Program-made: the position numbers and the translations under genes
From: UMGS1649 sp045637095
GTDB taxonomy: Bacteria; Bacillota; Clostridia; TANB77; CAG-465
Length of the DNA: 64,000 bases
NCBI GenBank assembly: GCA_045637095.1
Contig: JAZTYX010000054.1
Coordinates: 1-64,000 of the forward strand
Direction of reading: 5' to 3'
Part shown: positions 16,378 through 25,758 of the stretch, in pieces
Layout of the letters: each line of letters begins with the position of its first letter
Position numbering within the stretch: the stretch's first letter is position 1
The notes under the pieces: model-generated
Databases searched by the model: none
Seen by the model: only the letters and a program-made list of their open reading frames with translations
What the model was told of the DNA's origin: nothing

Positions 16378-16860
16378 TTATTGCATTATTCTATTAAGTA
16401 ATTTCTTAAAATCATCATAATATATTTTATCTGATTTATAGAAATAGATGTCGCCGTCTGTTTTTTTGCGTATTCTAAAGTCTCCAGGAGAAATTCCTAC
16501 CGAATAGAAATCGCCGTTTGTTGAGTAAAAACTAATACTATATACAAATGTTGTAACAAGAGCATTATAAGAAGAAAGTCTATATCCAGACATTTTTTTT
16601 ACAAAATTGCATATAGCTTCAATATCTTCTGGTTCAGTTAATGTTGTAATGTAATCATAGCCATGTTTAATTTCAATTCTTTCAATTTCTTTTTTGAATA
16701 TTCTGTTATTACCAACAGTAGTTAAAATTGAAGAACAGTTCTCTATTGGATGCTGTGAGCGTACTTTAAGTGTATAAATATATAATGTTAAAAAACATAT
16801 AATAGCTAGTATAAGCAATGTATATAATATTATGCTGTTTTTTCCTTTATTTTTTCCCAT
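16378..16860 (-). CDS. Hypothetical single-pass membrane protein
   Basis: Not recognised. The ATG at 16860 is preferred because GAAAGG lies 9 bp upstream; a TTG at 16884 is too close to the promoter. A basic N-terminus (K-N-K-G-K-N) is followed by one transmembrane helix (about residues 9-31) and an extracellular domain of about 125 residues rich in beta-forming residues, with a centre I-C-N-F-V-K-K-M-S-G-Y near residue 85. The signal lacks a lipobox. It has its own consensus promoter and no partner gene. Confidence 0.5.
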   Translation of the reverse strand: MGKNKGKNSIILYTLLILAIICFLTLYIYTLKVRSQHPIENCSSILTTVGNNRIFKKEIERIEIKHGYDYITTLTEPEDIEAICNFVKKMSGYRLSSYNALVTTFVYSISFYSTNGDFYSVGISPGDFRIRKKTDGDIYFYKSDKIYYDDFKKLLNRIMQ

Positions 16861-16888
16861 TTCATTTGACCTTTCTAAATACAACTAA

Positions 16889-16917
16889 ATTATATATAGT
16901 ATATCTTTAATTGTCAA
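16889..16917 (-). promoter_or_regulatory. SigA promoter, perfect consensus
   Basis: On the minus strand TTGACA (16917-16912), 17 bp, TATAAT (16894-16889). Drives the hypothetical membrane protein. Confidence 0.9.
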
Positions 16918-16918
16918 A

Positions 16919-16937
16919 CTAAGTAGAATATACTTAG
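16919..16937. promoter_or_regulatory. Palindrome between divergent genes
   Basis: CTAAGTA-GAATA-TACTTAG (16919-16937) abuts the -35 of the minus-strand promoter and lies 44 bp ahead of the rhodanese gene. It may be an operator for both directions. Confidence 0.4.
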
Positions 16938-16980
16938 CCCTTTATTCATATGTATATATTAAAAAGGGGATGTAAATAAT

Positions 16981-17538
16981 ATGAATGGTGAAATGAATGC
17001 TAATAATAACGCTAATGGCAATACTACTAATAATAGGTCTGCTTCTAGTAACGGAGGATTTAACATAAGCAATCTGTTTGATCTTTCTAGAATTGGGAAT
17101 ATGTTTAGTGGCAATACTAGAGTAAATAATCCATTAAATAATATACGTAGAATGTTTAGTGGAAATAATATGAATAGAAGATATGTCGGAAATAGAAATA
17201 TGCTAAAAGTTCTCCCTATAGAAGAAGCATATAGAAGGATTAAAAGTGGAAACATTCTTCTTATAGATGTAAGAACGGAAATGGAATATGCAACGCTAAA
17301 GATAAAAGGAAGCGTAAATATTCCGTTAGATAGATTGCAAATGGAAATAGTAAATATGGTGGCTAATAAAGAGGAGAATATAATGTTATATTGTGCAACT
17401 GGCTCAAGGGTAAGACGTGCAGCTCAAATTCTATGGTCACTTGGATATAACAATATATACATATGGGAAGGAGCAGGTATAAATACATTTGCTTTTCAAG
17501 ATTTAATAGTATATAATAACAGGCAGCAAGATGAATAA
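16981..17538 (+). CDS. Rhodanese-domain protein with Asn-rich N-terminus
   Basis: The C-terminal half (about 75-180) is a single rhodanese domain: L-L-I-D-V-R-T-E-M-E-Y, S-V-N-I-P-L, and the active-site loop L-Y-C-A-T-G-S-R with Cys138. Rhodaneses transfer sulfane sulfur or act in thiol chemistry. The first 73 residues are low-complexity and Asn-rich, with two copies of M-F-S-G-N; this extension is unusual. No signal peptide is seen. AAGGGGATG precedes the ATG. Thioredoxin follows 18 bp downstream, so both probably serve thiol/sulfur redox. Confidence 0.85.
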   Translation: MNGEMNANNNANGNTTNNRSASSNGGFNISNLFDLSRIGNMFSGNTRVNNPLNNIRRMFSGNNMNRRYVGNRNMLKVLPIEEAYRRIKSGNILLIDVRTEMEYATLKIKGSVNIPLDRLQMEIVNMVANKEENIMLYCATGSRVRRAAQILWSLGYNNIYIWEGAGINTFAFQDLIVYNNRQQDE

Positions 17539-17556
17539 CTTGCTAGGAGGAAACTT

Positions 17557-17871
17557 ATGAAAGAATTAAACGATAATAACTTTAGAGAAGAAATAAAGAA
17601 AGAAAAATTAGCACTTGTAGATTTTTATGCAACTTGGTGTGGACCATGTGGTATGCAAGCGGAAGTATTAAAGAAAATGTCTGAATCTAGAACACTAGAA
17701 TTTAGTATAGTAAAAGTAAATGTAGATGAAGCACCAGGGTTAGCATTAGAACATAGCATATCATCTATACCAACATTAGTAGTATATAGAGAAGGAAAAA
17801 TGGTTAAAAAGGTAGTTGGACTATCTGATGAAGAAGAAATATTAAATATCATGAGTGGATTTATGGACTAA
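17557..17871 (+). CDS. trxA: Thioredoxin
   Basis: A 104-residue cytosolic thioredoxin that reduces protein disulfides. The active site is A-T-W-C-G-P-C-G (Cys28 and Cys31), and the cis-Pro motif is S-I-P-T-L-V-V-Y near residue 70. The fold's start, L-V-D-F-Y-A, is intact. The ATG follows TAGGAGGAA, 18 bp behind the rhodanese stop. No thioredoxin reductase gene is in the window. The symbol is given for family membership; other thioredoxins may exist in the genome. Confidence 0.9.
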   Translation: MKELNDNNFREEIKKEKLALVDFYATWCGPCGMQAEVLKKMSESRTLEFSIVKVNVDEAPGLALEHSISSIPTLVVYREGKMVKKVVGLSDEEEILNIMSGFMD

Positions 17872-17904
17872 ATCCTATGATTTAGCTCTAAAACAAGGTT
17901 TTGT

Positions 17905-17949
17905 AACATTTGTGTAACACAAAAGTATGTATTTTGTAACACAAATGTT
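17905..17949. repeat. Inverted repeat upstream of the GFF-repeat gene
   Basis: AACATTTGTGT (17905-17915) and ACACAAATGTT (17939-17949) form an 11 bp perfect inverted repeat. The element TTGTAACA occurs twice (17901-17908 and 17934-17941), with a related TGTAACAC copy at 17913-17920. It ends 13 bp before the -35 of the next promoter, as an activator or repressor site would. An alternative is a weak terminator for thioredoxin. Confidence 0.5.
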
Positions 17950-17961
17950 ATTTGTTTGTAG

Positions 17962-17990
17962 TTGATTTTGAAAAGCCTTATATCTATAAT
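17962..17990 (+). promoter_or_regulatory. SigA promoter of the GFF-repeat gene
   Basis: TTGATT (17962-17967), 17 bp, TATAAT (17985-17990). The leader (about 17997-18050) contains three TCTACAAA-type direct repeats before AGAGGTG. Confidence 0.8.
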
Positions 17991-18050
17991 TGAAGTATAA
18001 GTAATTATTATAAATTATTTCTACAAATTTCTACAAAAGAGGTGTTAAAA

Positions 18051-19151
18051 ATGAAAGGATTTTTTGAAAGACAATGGGAATTATTCCTAGCTGACATGCA
18101 AGAAGTAGGTGAATTCTTCCTAGACGCATTTGGTGCTAACGAACAATTAATGTTAGGTGCTCCAAAAGCAGATAAAGTTGAAGGAGAAGAAGGATTCTTC
18201 GCAAGAGAATTCAGACTATTCAAAGAAGACATGCAATCTTTAGGTGAAATGTTCATGGCTCCATTCGAAGCAGATGAACCACTTATGTTAGATTCAGCAG
18301 AACCTGAAATGCCAAAAGCAGAAGCAGACGGATTCTTCAAAAGAGAATGGGAACTATTCAAAACAGATCTAGATAATGCCAATTCAGCTTTAGAAAGCTT
18401 ATTTGGTATTGAAAAAAAAAATGATGAAATAGTTGAATGTGCTGATGTACCTGTAGAATTCAGAGATGAAGTAGATGTAAAACTTGAAACTTTTTTGGGA
18501 GAACCAATAAATGAGTTAAAAGAAAGTGCTTGTGGAGATAGAACTCAACACGAAGTTCTAAGAGACTATGCAGAATTCTTCAAACCATATGCAGAAAACC
18601 CAGATATGTGTCAAATGGCATTCAAAAAATACTATGACAGACATGCTTTAAAAATGGCAGTTTCTGAACTACCTATCGAGCAAGTTAGAATAGTACAAAA
18701 TAATGTAGACATATTTATCAAAGGTCAAGAATCATTTGGTGAACCATTTGTTGACTCAAGAGTTGATACAGTTTTCGAAAAAGCTGGAATCGATGAAGTA
18801 AACAAGGTTATCGGAATTATAGGTGACTGTGATTCTGAAGGTAAAACATTAAAAGGTGAAAGACTTTTTGCAGAAGCAGTAAATTACATGGTAGATCATG
18901 GTATAAGAGTTGCTAAGGATGGGGATTTAATTGAACCAGTTAGAAAAGCAATAGAAGCTCAACACGACGAAATACACACTACAATGTGTTCATTTGAAGA
19001 TGTTGGACCAGAATATCAAGAACTATTAGCTAAAGAAAAAACTTATTTAGCTGCATTAAATAGAATTGAGCAATACGAAACTGAAAAAAGAATTGCTGCA
19101 TTCGAAGCTAAAATGAGTGATGAAGTTAGCGGATTAGATGTAATACTTTAA
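18051..19151 (+). CDS. Acidic protein with three N-terminal GFF repeats
   Basis: Not recognised. The ATG at 18051 follows AGAGGTG by 6 bp. Three repeats of about 34 residues start with GFF at residues 3, 48 and 94; each reads roughly G-F-F-x-R-[QE]-[WF]-x-L-F-x-x-D-[ML] and the first two continue to a matching L-M-L. The helix is amphipathic and aromatic, as in membrane- or partner-binding peptides. The rest (about 125-366) is acidic and helical with several Cys, without signal or membrane segment. Purine-rich, evenly biased codons and a good promoter suggest strong expression. It is monocistronic behind an inverted repeat. Confidence 0.6.
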   Translation: MKGFFERQWELFLADMQEVGEFFLDAFGANEQLMLGAPKADKVEGEEGFFAREFRLFKEDMQSLGEMFMAPFEADEPLMLDSAEPEMPKAEADGFFKREWELFKTDLDNANSALESLFGIEKKNDEIVECADVPVEFRDEVDVKLETFLGEPINELKESACGDRTQHEVLRDYAEFFKPYAENPDMCQMAFKKYYDRHALKMAVSELPIEQVRIVQNNVDIFIKGQESFGEPFVDSRVDTVFEKAGIDEVNKVIGIIGDCDSEGKTLKGERLFAEAVNYMVDHGIRVAKDGDLIEPVRKAIEAQHDEIHTTMCSFEDVGPEYQELLAKEKTYLAALNRIEQYETEKRIAAFEAKMSDEVSGLDVIL

Positions 19152-19160
19152 AATGTTAAA

Positions 19161-19197
19161 AAGAAGTAAATGTATATAATCATTTACTTCTTTTTTT
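19161..19197 (+). terminator. Rho-independent terminator
   Basis: A 12 bp perfect stem (AAGAAGTAAATG/CATTTACTTCTT) with an 8 nt loop is followed by T's. Confidence 0.92.
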
Positions 19198-19231
19198 GTG
19201 CTTTTTAAGGTCTTAAAATTCCCTAAAACCC

Positions 19232-19260
19232 TTTACAAATCTACGCTTTTGGTATATTAT
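19232..19260 (+). promoter_or_regulatory. SigA promoter upstream of the PLD-like gene and smc
   Basis: TTTACA (19232-19237), 17 bp, TATTAT (19255-19260). Confidence 0.7.
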
Positions 19261-19304
19261 ATGGTTGTATTTAAATAAATAGAAATAAATAGGGGTAAAT
19301 GTAT

Positions 19305-20786
19305 ATGAAATTAGAATTAAAAGTTCAAAAAGATGGTGTAAATACACTAAAAGAGGAAGTGTTAAAACACAGTAACAGCAAATTAGAAAAAATGTATCTA
19401 GTTATGGGAAATGTTAAGGAATCTGGTTATGATGTAATAGAAGAAGCTTTAATAGATCTTAAAGCTAAAACTAACATTGTAATGGGGATAGATAAAAAGA
19501 ACACTACTAAAAAGATACTAGATAATATAGTAACATATTCTAAGAATGTATCTGTGTGGGATAATAACGAAGATAATGAACTTAATGCAAACGTATTTGT
19601 ATTTGAGTATGAAGATGAAGCGTGCGTTTATACTTTTGCAGGAGATATAACAGATAGCGTTCTTGAAACAGATACTACTATGTATACATATATAACATAT
19701 GATTTAATTAAAGATAAAAAAGAATATGCAGCATTTATAGATACATTAACTAAGGAATTAAAAGATAAGGTAGAAAAATTAACTAAAGCAAAAATTGCTG
19801 AGTTAAGTGAGAATAAAAAGATATTTAGTTCAAGACAATATCTACACAATGTTCCAAGCATAGCTGAATTATTAGGAAACAAAGAAACAGCTAAAAAAGA
19901 AACTCGTGAAGAAGTGGAAGAAGAAACAAAACAAGATTATGTGGAAGATGAAGAACTTCCTAAAGTAGAGCTTAATAAATTCAAAGATGTGGCTTTTGAA
20001 ATTGACCTAAGCGATATGGATATTAGCATAGACGACATATCTGTTGGCTTAGTTGGAGAAACTAAGAAAAAAGATGCTAAGGTAGAAAAGAAGGAAGAAC
20101 ATGTACTTGACCTTACTGAAGCTTTAGAACAAGAAGCAAATCTGGGTGTAGAAGCTGAAGAAGTAGCTCTTGTTGAAGAAGAGGAAGAATATGTGGTTTC
20201 TGATGAAATAATAGATTTAGAAGAACTTCTTTTTGAAAAAGAAACAGTTAAATTAGACAAGAAAAAAGTAGAAAAGAAAATAAAGAAAGAAGCTAAAGAA
20301 AAAGAGGAAAATAAACCAGCTTCTAAAAAGATAGATTTAACTAAAGTATCTAATATAATAATGGAACTTCCAAAGAAAGCAACTAAAGGAAGAGATGCAG
20401 ATGCAGTAAAAGTTCCAACATACATTCGTGAGATGATACCAGATTTCTTTGATGTAATGGAAAACGCTACATTAGTAGAAAGAGAAGATGGTAAATACAA
20501 AGAAGTTAAAATAAAACTTGAAGTAATAGATGTTAATTCTGGGGAAAAACATATGGATAATGAAGCGATGTTATCTCACAAGCTAGGACAAACATATGTA
20601 ACTTTTGAATCACGTAAATTAATAAACGTAAACTATGAAGAATTAGATATAGCAAGGGTAATTAAATTATCTAAAGATTCATATCACATAGAAATAATTC
20701 CATCACATATGGAAGAATATAACCTATGGAAGAAGATGTGTACAAACACATTTAGAGGAAGCAGTAGACAATACGGCTTAATGTAA
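19305..20786 (+). CDS. Hypothetical protein, PLD-like N-domain, long acidic linker
   Basis: The start at 19305 has AGGGGT 8 bp upstream; an ATG at 19299 is too close. The first 190 residues resemble the phospholipase-D-like fold seen in some nucleases and helicase-linked proteins (K-M-Y-L-V-M-G-N-V, T-N-I-V-M-G-I-D, V-F-V-F-E-Y), but no H-x-K-x4-D motif is present, so it is probably not catalytic. A Glu/Lys-rich linker (about 200-360) joins a C-terminal domain (about 370-493) with K-V-P-T-Y-I-R. The stop is 15 bp before smc; cotranscription suggests a chromosome-related role, which is inference. Confidence 0.5.
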   Translation: MKLELKVQKDGVNTLKEEVLKHSNSKLEKMYLVMGNVKESGYDVIEEALIDLKAKTNIVMGIDKKNTTKKILDNIVTYSKNVSVWDNNEDNELNANVFVFEYEDEACVYTFAGDITDSVLETDTTMYTYITYDLIKDKKEYAAFIDTLTKELKDKVEKLTKAKIAELSENKKIFSSRQYLHNVPSIAELLGNKETAKKETREEVEEETKQDYVEDEELPKVELNKFKDVAFEIDLSDMDISIDDISVGLVGETKKKDAKVEKKEEHVLDLTEALEQEANLGVEAEEVALVEEEEEYVVSDEIIDLEELLFEKETVKLDKKKVEKKIKKEAKEKEENKPASKKIDLTKVSNIIMELPKKATKGRDADAVKVPTYIREMIPDFFDVMENATLVEREDGKYKEVKIKLEVIDVNSGEKHMDNEAMLSHKLGQTYVTFESRKLINVNYEELDIARVIKLSKDSYHIEIIPSHMEEYNLWKKMCTNTFRGSSRQYGLM

Positions 20787-20801
20787 TAAGAGGGGTAATA
20801 A

Positions 20802-23800
20802 ATGCAGTTAAAAAGAATTGAAGTACAAGGCTTCAAATCGTTTGCAGATAAAACAATTATCGAATTCGATGGTGGTATAACAACAATAGTTGGACCAAAT
20901 GGAAGCGGTAAGAGTAACATATCTGATGCGGTTAGATGGGTACTTGGAGAACAAAGCGCAAAGAGCCTTAGAGGTTCTAAAATGGAAGATGTAATTTTCG
21001 CAGGGACTAAGCATAGAAAAATGCTTGGTCTTGCTGAGGTTTCATTGGTATTAGATAATAGTGATCACAGCCTTCCTTTAGAATTTGATGAGGTTGTTGT
21101 AACAAGAAAAGTATATAGAAGTGGTGAAAGTGAGTATTTAATAAACAAATCTAATGTAAGACTTAAAGATATTCAAGAACTTTTCATGGATACAGGTGTA
21201 GGTCGTGATGGATATAGTATCATTGGACAAGGTAAAATAGACTCAATAATATCTTCTAAATCTGAAGATAGAAGAAGTATATTTGAAGAAGCATCTGGAA
21301 TTGTTAAATATAGAACTAGAAAAGATGAAGCTTTAAGAAAATTAGAGCATACAAATACAAACTTAGATAGAGTTAGAGATATATTAACAGAAATAGAAAA
21401 CAATCTAGGACCATTAGAAAAGAAAGCAGAAACTGCTAAAAAATATCTAGAACTAAAAGAAGAATTAAAGGGGATAGATGTAAAGTTATTCTTAAACCTT
21501 ATAGATAGTTCTAAGGAAGATATGGATGTTCTTGTAGAAAAACTAGAAGCATTACAAGCAAGTATAGATGAAAAAGAACAAGAAATATCTACAGCACAAA
21601 GAACAAGTGATGAAACAAGAGTATGTCTAGAAGAACTTCTTCAAGCTATAGAAACTACACAAGAAGCATATTATGCATCACTTAATGAAATAGATAGATT
21701 AGTATCTAAAGTAGAAGCATATGACGATAGAGTGGCATTAAACAAAGAAAACATAGACAAGCTTAAAGAAGAAATTGCAGGTAGCGATACTAGTATTGCT
21801 ATTCTAGAACAAGAAATAATAACTCGTTCATCTAAGAAAGATAATTTAGAAAAGAATAAAGAAAGATTTGAAACTGAGCTAAAAGAAAAACAAGAAGAAT
21901 TAAAAGAAATAACAGCTAATATGTCAGATAAAGAGCTTGAAATAGAAGAATTAAAAAGAACAGTTGAATCTCTAAAAGAAAATATTTCTGAACTAAAACT
22001 TAAGATTGCTACAGCAGAAATGAAGTTAGAAACAAATATAAAAAGAATAGATACAATAGCTAAAGAAGCAAGAGGAGATATTTCAAGTTCAGATGGCTTA
22101 AGACTTCGTGAAGAAGAAGTTAGAGGCGAATTCGAGAAAATTGCTAAATCTAGAAATACATTAAAAGATGAAGTTGAATCTTTAAGACAAGAAAAAGCAA
22201 GACTTGAAGAATTCTTTAGTACATTCTCAGAAAAAGAGAATCAATATAAACAAGGAATTCTAGAAACTCGTTCTAAACTAAACTATATGGTAAATCTTGA
22301 AGCGGAAAGTGAAGGATATACACGTAGTGTTAAGAGTATAATAGATCTTTCAAGAAGAAATGAAAAATACAAAGCACATGTATTTGGAACACTTGCAAGC
22401 TTAATTTCAACTACAGAAAAGTATGAAAAAGCAATAGAAATTGCAATGGGTGGATATGTACAAAACATAGTTGTAGATAAAGATAGTATGGCCAAAGACC
22501 TAGTAAACTTCTTAAAAGATGGCGCACTAGGAAGAGCAACTTTCTTACCACTTGAAAGTATTAAGCTATATAAAGAAGATATTCCAACAGCTGTTAAAAA
22601 AGAAACAGGATATATTGGAAACGCAATAGAACTTGTTAAATTTGATTCTAAATATGAACCAGCAGTTCGTTTAGCGCTAGGCAGAACAATAGTTGTAGAC
22701 ACAATAGAAAACGGTATTAAGCTTTCTAAAGTGGCTAAAAACAGTGCTAAGATAGTAACACTTGATGGTGAAATAATTGCAACAACAGGAAGCATAACAG
22801 GTGGTAAATCTGAAGGAAAACAAATGACTCTTGTTGGACGTAACAGAAAGATAAATGAATACAAAGATAGACTAGAAAAATTAGAAAAAGAATATAATGA
22901 TCATATGAAAGCCATAGAAAAAGATAAAGGCAAATATGAAATGGTTGTAGAAAGATTAAATTCATTATCTGATGAATACACAGTTGTTAATACTAATTAC
23001 AGTGTTATAGAAGAAAGATTAAATGCTGTATTACGTGATTCGGTTAAAATTAAAGAATCAAGAAAAAATAAAGAGCAAGAAAAACTTGAACTTGAATCAG
23101 AAAACAAAGATTTAAGATGGGATATAGATGTAGCAAACAAAGAAATTGAAGCTACAAATGAAGAAATATCTAAACATCTAGAAGTTATTTCTGAATATGC
23201 AAGATTTAACAAAGAAAAAGAAGAAAGAGTAAACTTCTTAAACGAAGATATAATGAACCTTAAAGTTTCGTTATCTTCATTTGATGAATCTGAAGCTGCT
23301 ATTGATGAAATGGTAGATAAGATAAGACAAGATATTAATTCCTTTATGGCAAGTATCGAAAGAAAGAAAGACTTAATTAAAGAGTATGAAAATACTTTAA
23401 ATGAAAGTGAATCTAAGAATGAAGAAGATAAGAAAGCTATAGAAGAATTAAAAGTTAAATCCGAAGAATTAAAACTTGAAGTAGAAAAATTAAAAGAAGA
23501 TAAAGCTGCAAATATAGCTAAACAAAGCGAAATAGAAAAGCAAACATTCGATTCTATGAAAACTCTAGAAAAATTAAGAGATGAAAAGAATAAAGTTGAT
23601 GCTAAGAAAAACAAATATGATAGTGATACAGAACTTCTAAAGATAAAAATGTGGGAAGAATATGAACTTACAATATCTTCTGCAAGAGAATATAATAAAG
23701 CTTTAGATGCGCTAAATGAACTATCTAAAACAAAACTTGAACAAAGAGCAAGCAAGCTTAAATCTGAGATTAAAGGACTAGGAGAAGTTACAGTAAGTTC

Positions 23801-24371
23801 AATAGATGAGTTTAAGGAGCTTAAAGAGCGTGGGGAATTCATATCTAAACAAAAAATAGATCTTGAAGAAACTAAAGCCAAACTAGAAAACTTAATAGAA
23901 AATACAACAGCAGTAATGAAGACACAATTTGCAAGACAATTTAAAGAAATAAACGAAAACTTTAAAGTTGTATTCAAAGAGTTATTCGGTGGTGGTAGAG
24001 CAGAACTTAAACTAGTAGACGATAAAAATATACTAGAAAGTGGAATAGAAATAGAAGCAGAACCACCTGGAAAGAAACTACAAAACATGTCTCTATTATC
24101 TGGTGGAGAAAAAGCTTTAACAGCTATAGCAATATTATTTGCAATACTAAAAATAAAAGCACCTCCATTCTGTGTTCTAGATGAAATAGAAGCGGCTCTA
24201 GATGATATTAACGTTGCAAGATTTGCAAGTTATCTAGAAAAATACTCAGATGAAACACAATTCATTGTAATAACACATAGAAAAGGAACAATGGAAGTTG
24301 CAACATCGGTATATGGTGTAACAATGCAAGAATACGGTGTATCTAAACTTGTTTCTATGAAGTTGAAATAA
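20802..24371 (+). CDS. smc: Chromosome segregation protein SMC
   Basis: SMC is the ATPase of the bacterial condensin that, with ScpA and ScpB, compacts and separates chromosomes. Full length (1189 residues). Walker A is G-P-N-G-S-G-K-S near residue 32. Two long coiled coils flank the hinge (about 515-680, with G-Y-V-Q-N-I-V-V-D). The C-terminal ABC signature is L-L-S-G-G-E-K-A and Walker B is V-L-D-E-I-E-A-A-L-D-D. The ATG follows AAGAGGGG. The usual neighbours rnc and ftsY are absent; a PLD-like gene precedes and a pilin-like gene follows 19 bp later. Confidence 0.97.
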   Translation: MQLKRIEVQGFKSFADKTIIEFDGGITTIVGPNGSGKSNISDAVRWVLGEQSAKSLRGSKMEDVIFAGTKHRKMLGLAEVSLVLDNSDHSLPLEFDEVVVTRKVYRSGESEYLINKSNVRLKDIQELFMDTGVGRDGYSIIGQGKIDSIISSKSEDRRSIFEEASGIVKYRTRKDEALRKLEHTNTNLDRVRDILTEIENNLGPLEKKAETAKKYLELKEELKGIDVKLFLNLIDSSKEDMDVLVEKLEALQASIDEKEQEISTAQRTSDETRVCLEELLQAIETTQEAYYASLNEIDRLVSKVEAYDDRVALNKENIDKLKEEIAGSDTSIAILEQEIITRSSKKDNLEKNKERFETELKEKQEELKEITANMSDKELEIEELKRTVESLKENISELKLKIATAEMKLETNIKRIDTIAKEARGDISSSDGLRLREEEVRGEFEKIAKSRNTLKDEVESLRQEKARLEEFFSTFSEKENQYKQGILETRSKLNYMVNLEAESEGYTRSVKSIIDLSRRNEKYKAHVFGTLASLISTTEKYEKAIEIAMGGYVQNIVVDKDSMAKDLVNFLKDGALGRATFLPLESIKLYKEDIPTAVKKETGYIGNAIELVKFDSKYEPAVRLALGRTIVVDTIENGIKLSKVAKNSAKIVTLDGEIIATTGSITGGKSEGKQMTLVGRNRKINEYKDRLEKLEKEYNDHMKAIEKDKGKYEMVVERLNSLSDEYTVVNTNYSVIEERLNAVLRDSVKIKESRKNKEQEKLELESENKDLRWDIDVANKEIEATNEEISKHLEVISEYARFNKEKEERVNFLNEDIMNLKVSLSSFDESEAAIDEMVDKIRQDINSFMASIERKKDLIKEYENTLNESESKNEEDKKAIEELKVKSEELKLEVEKLKEDKAANIAKQSEIEKQTFDSMKTLEKLRDEKNKVDAKKNKYDSDTELLKIKMWEEYELTISSAREYNKALDALNELSKTKLEQRASKLKSEIKGLGEVTVSSIDEFKELKERGEFISKQKIDLEETKAKLENLIENTTAVMKTQFARQFKEINENFKVVFKELFGGGRAELKLVDDKNILESGIEIEAEPPGKKLQNMSLLSGGEKALTAIAILFAILKIKAPPFCVLDEIEAALDDINVARFASYLEKYSDETQFIVITHRKGTMEVATSVYGVTMQEYGVSKLVSMKLK

Positions 24372-24390
24372 AATTTGGAGGTAACAAAAG

Positions 24391-25704
24391 ATGAAAAAGG
24401 GAATATCATTAATAGTATTAGTTATAACTATAATTGTTATGATAATCTTAGCAGTATCTGTTGTAATTACGCTAACAAACACAGGAATAATAAATAAAGC
24501 AAATCAAGCGGTAAGCCAAACAAATGAACAACAACTCCAAGATTTAGCTGCACTTTTATGGGCGGATTCATATATGGCTGGTAAAAGAGGAATAGAGCTA
24601 AAAGAAGAAGTTTTAGAACAATTAAAAGAATATAAAACAGATTATAGAATTCTTGTTACAGACAACGGTGTAACAGTGCAAGATAGAAAAAATATTGACT
24701 GGAAAATGGTTAGAGAATATGATGAAAATGGGCTAATAACAAAAGTAATGTTAACAGATGGAATCGAGTCATATGAAATAGGAACAACTGTTAACTATAT
24801 GCCAAGTGGAATTGGACCAACAAACTATAAATCTGGTTGGAAACTACTTGGAGTAGATGAACAAGGAAGATTGTTATTGATGTCTGCTTCGGATATATTA
24901 GGAGCTAAATTAAATGGAGAAGAAGATTTTGTAAATGGAATACAAAAGTTAAATAATTTAGTAGCAGATTATAAAGATGGAACAGTAGGTATATCTTCAA
25001 GAAGTATAACTGTAGAAGATATAAATAAGATTACTGGATTTACACTAGAAGATGCAAATTCAACAGAATATTTGGCGTACAGAGTTGCATATAATAAACA
25101 ACAAGGTATTGGCGGTACAGAAGAAGAATTATTAAATGGAGTATTACAAACAATGGGATTTTCGGATATATCTCAAGCTTCAATTTTAGATAGTGGCTTG
25201 GATATAAATATATCGTGGGATGGTACAAGATATCCTAAATGTACATATGTTCAAGATGGAGTTACTAAAACATATAGTTTGCAAGCAGAACATAATTGGA
25301 ATGGATTTAGATACTATGATGCCAAAACAAATAAATTTGTAACAGCTCCTTATGCAGAACAAGGCGAAATAACTACAGTAACTAATAAGTTGTATGCTTA
25401 TGATGGATTAGCAAAATATTCAGCGGATTCTAAAGCATATAAAATGCTATTTAAATATCCAAATAGTGAAATTTTGGCTGGATATTGGTTAGCAACACAC
25501 TATACACGAGTTAATGCTAAAGCGTACTTTATGGGGATGCATTATGTACATAGTGGTTTTGTAGCAGCTACATATTTAATAGGTTCTCACAGCGGTAGTG
25601 CAGAATCAAGTTCTAGTGTTAGAGCGGTAGTAACTCTTGCACCAGATGCTGAACTTGTGGAAAGTACAAACAATATTGGAACATATAACATTATAAAGGA
25701 TTAA
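24391..25704 (+). CDS. Large type IV pilin-like surface protein
   Basis: The leader M-K-K-G is followed by I-S-L-I-V-L-V-I-T and an uninterrupted hydrophobic helix, as in class III signal sequences, but with Val at position 5 instead of Glu. The region T-N-T-G-I-I-N-K-A-N with Q-D-L-A-A-L-L-W-A-D is nearly the same in the gene at 45418, its paralogue. The C-terminal domain (about 140-437) ends with S-V-R-A-V-V-T-L, of the DUF6273-like type. The ATG follows TTGGAGG. It lies 19 bp behind smc and may be cotranscribed by chance. Function unknown, likely surface. Confidence 0.65.
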   Translation: MKKGISLIVLVITIIVMIILAVSVVITLTNTGIINKANQAVSQTNEQQLQDLAALLWADSYMAGKRGIELKEEVLEQLKEYKTDYRILVTDNGVTVQDRKNIDWKMVREYDENGLITKVMLTDGIESYEIGTTVNYMPSGIGPTNYKSGWKLLGVDEQGRLLLMSASDILGAKLNGEEDFVNGIQKLNNLVADYKDGTVGISSRSITVEDINKITGFTLEDANSTEYLAYRVAYNKQQGIGGTEEELLNGVLQTMGFSDISQASILDSGLDINISWDGTRYPKCTYVQDGVTKTYSLQAEHNWNGFRYYDAKTNKFVTAPYAEQGEITTVTNKLYAYDGLAKYSADSKAYKMLFKYPNSEILAGYWLATHYTRVNAKAYFMGMHYVHSGFVAATYLIGSHSGSAESSSSVRAVVTLAPDAELVESTNNIGTYNIIKD

Positions 25705-25719
25705 TAATAAAACAAACAA

Positions 25720-25749
25720 AAAGACTAAGATTTCTCTTAGTCTTTTTTT
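25720..25749 (+). terminator. Rho-independent terminator (bidirectional)
   Basis: An 11 bp perfect stem (AAAGACTAAGA/TCTTAGTCTTT) with a TTTC loop and T-run. The complementary A-run also serves the convergent minus gene ending at 25759. Confidence 0.9.
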
Positions 25750-25758
25750 GCTTTTCAG

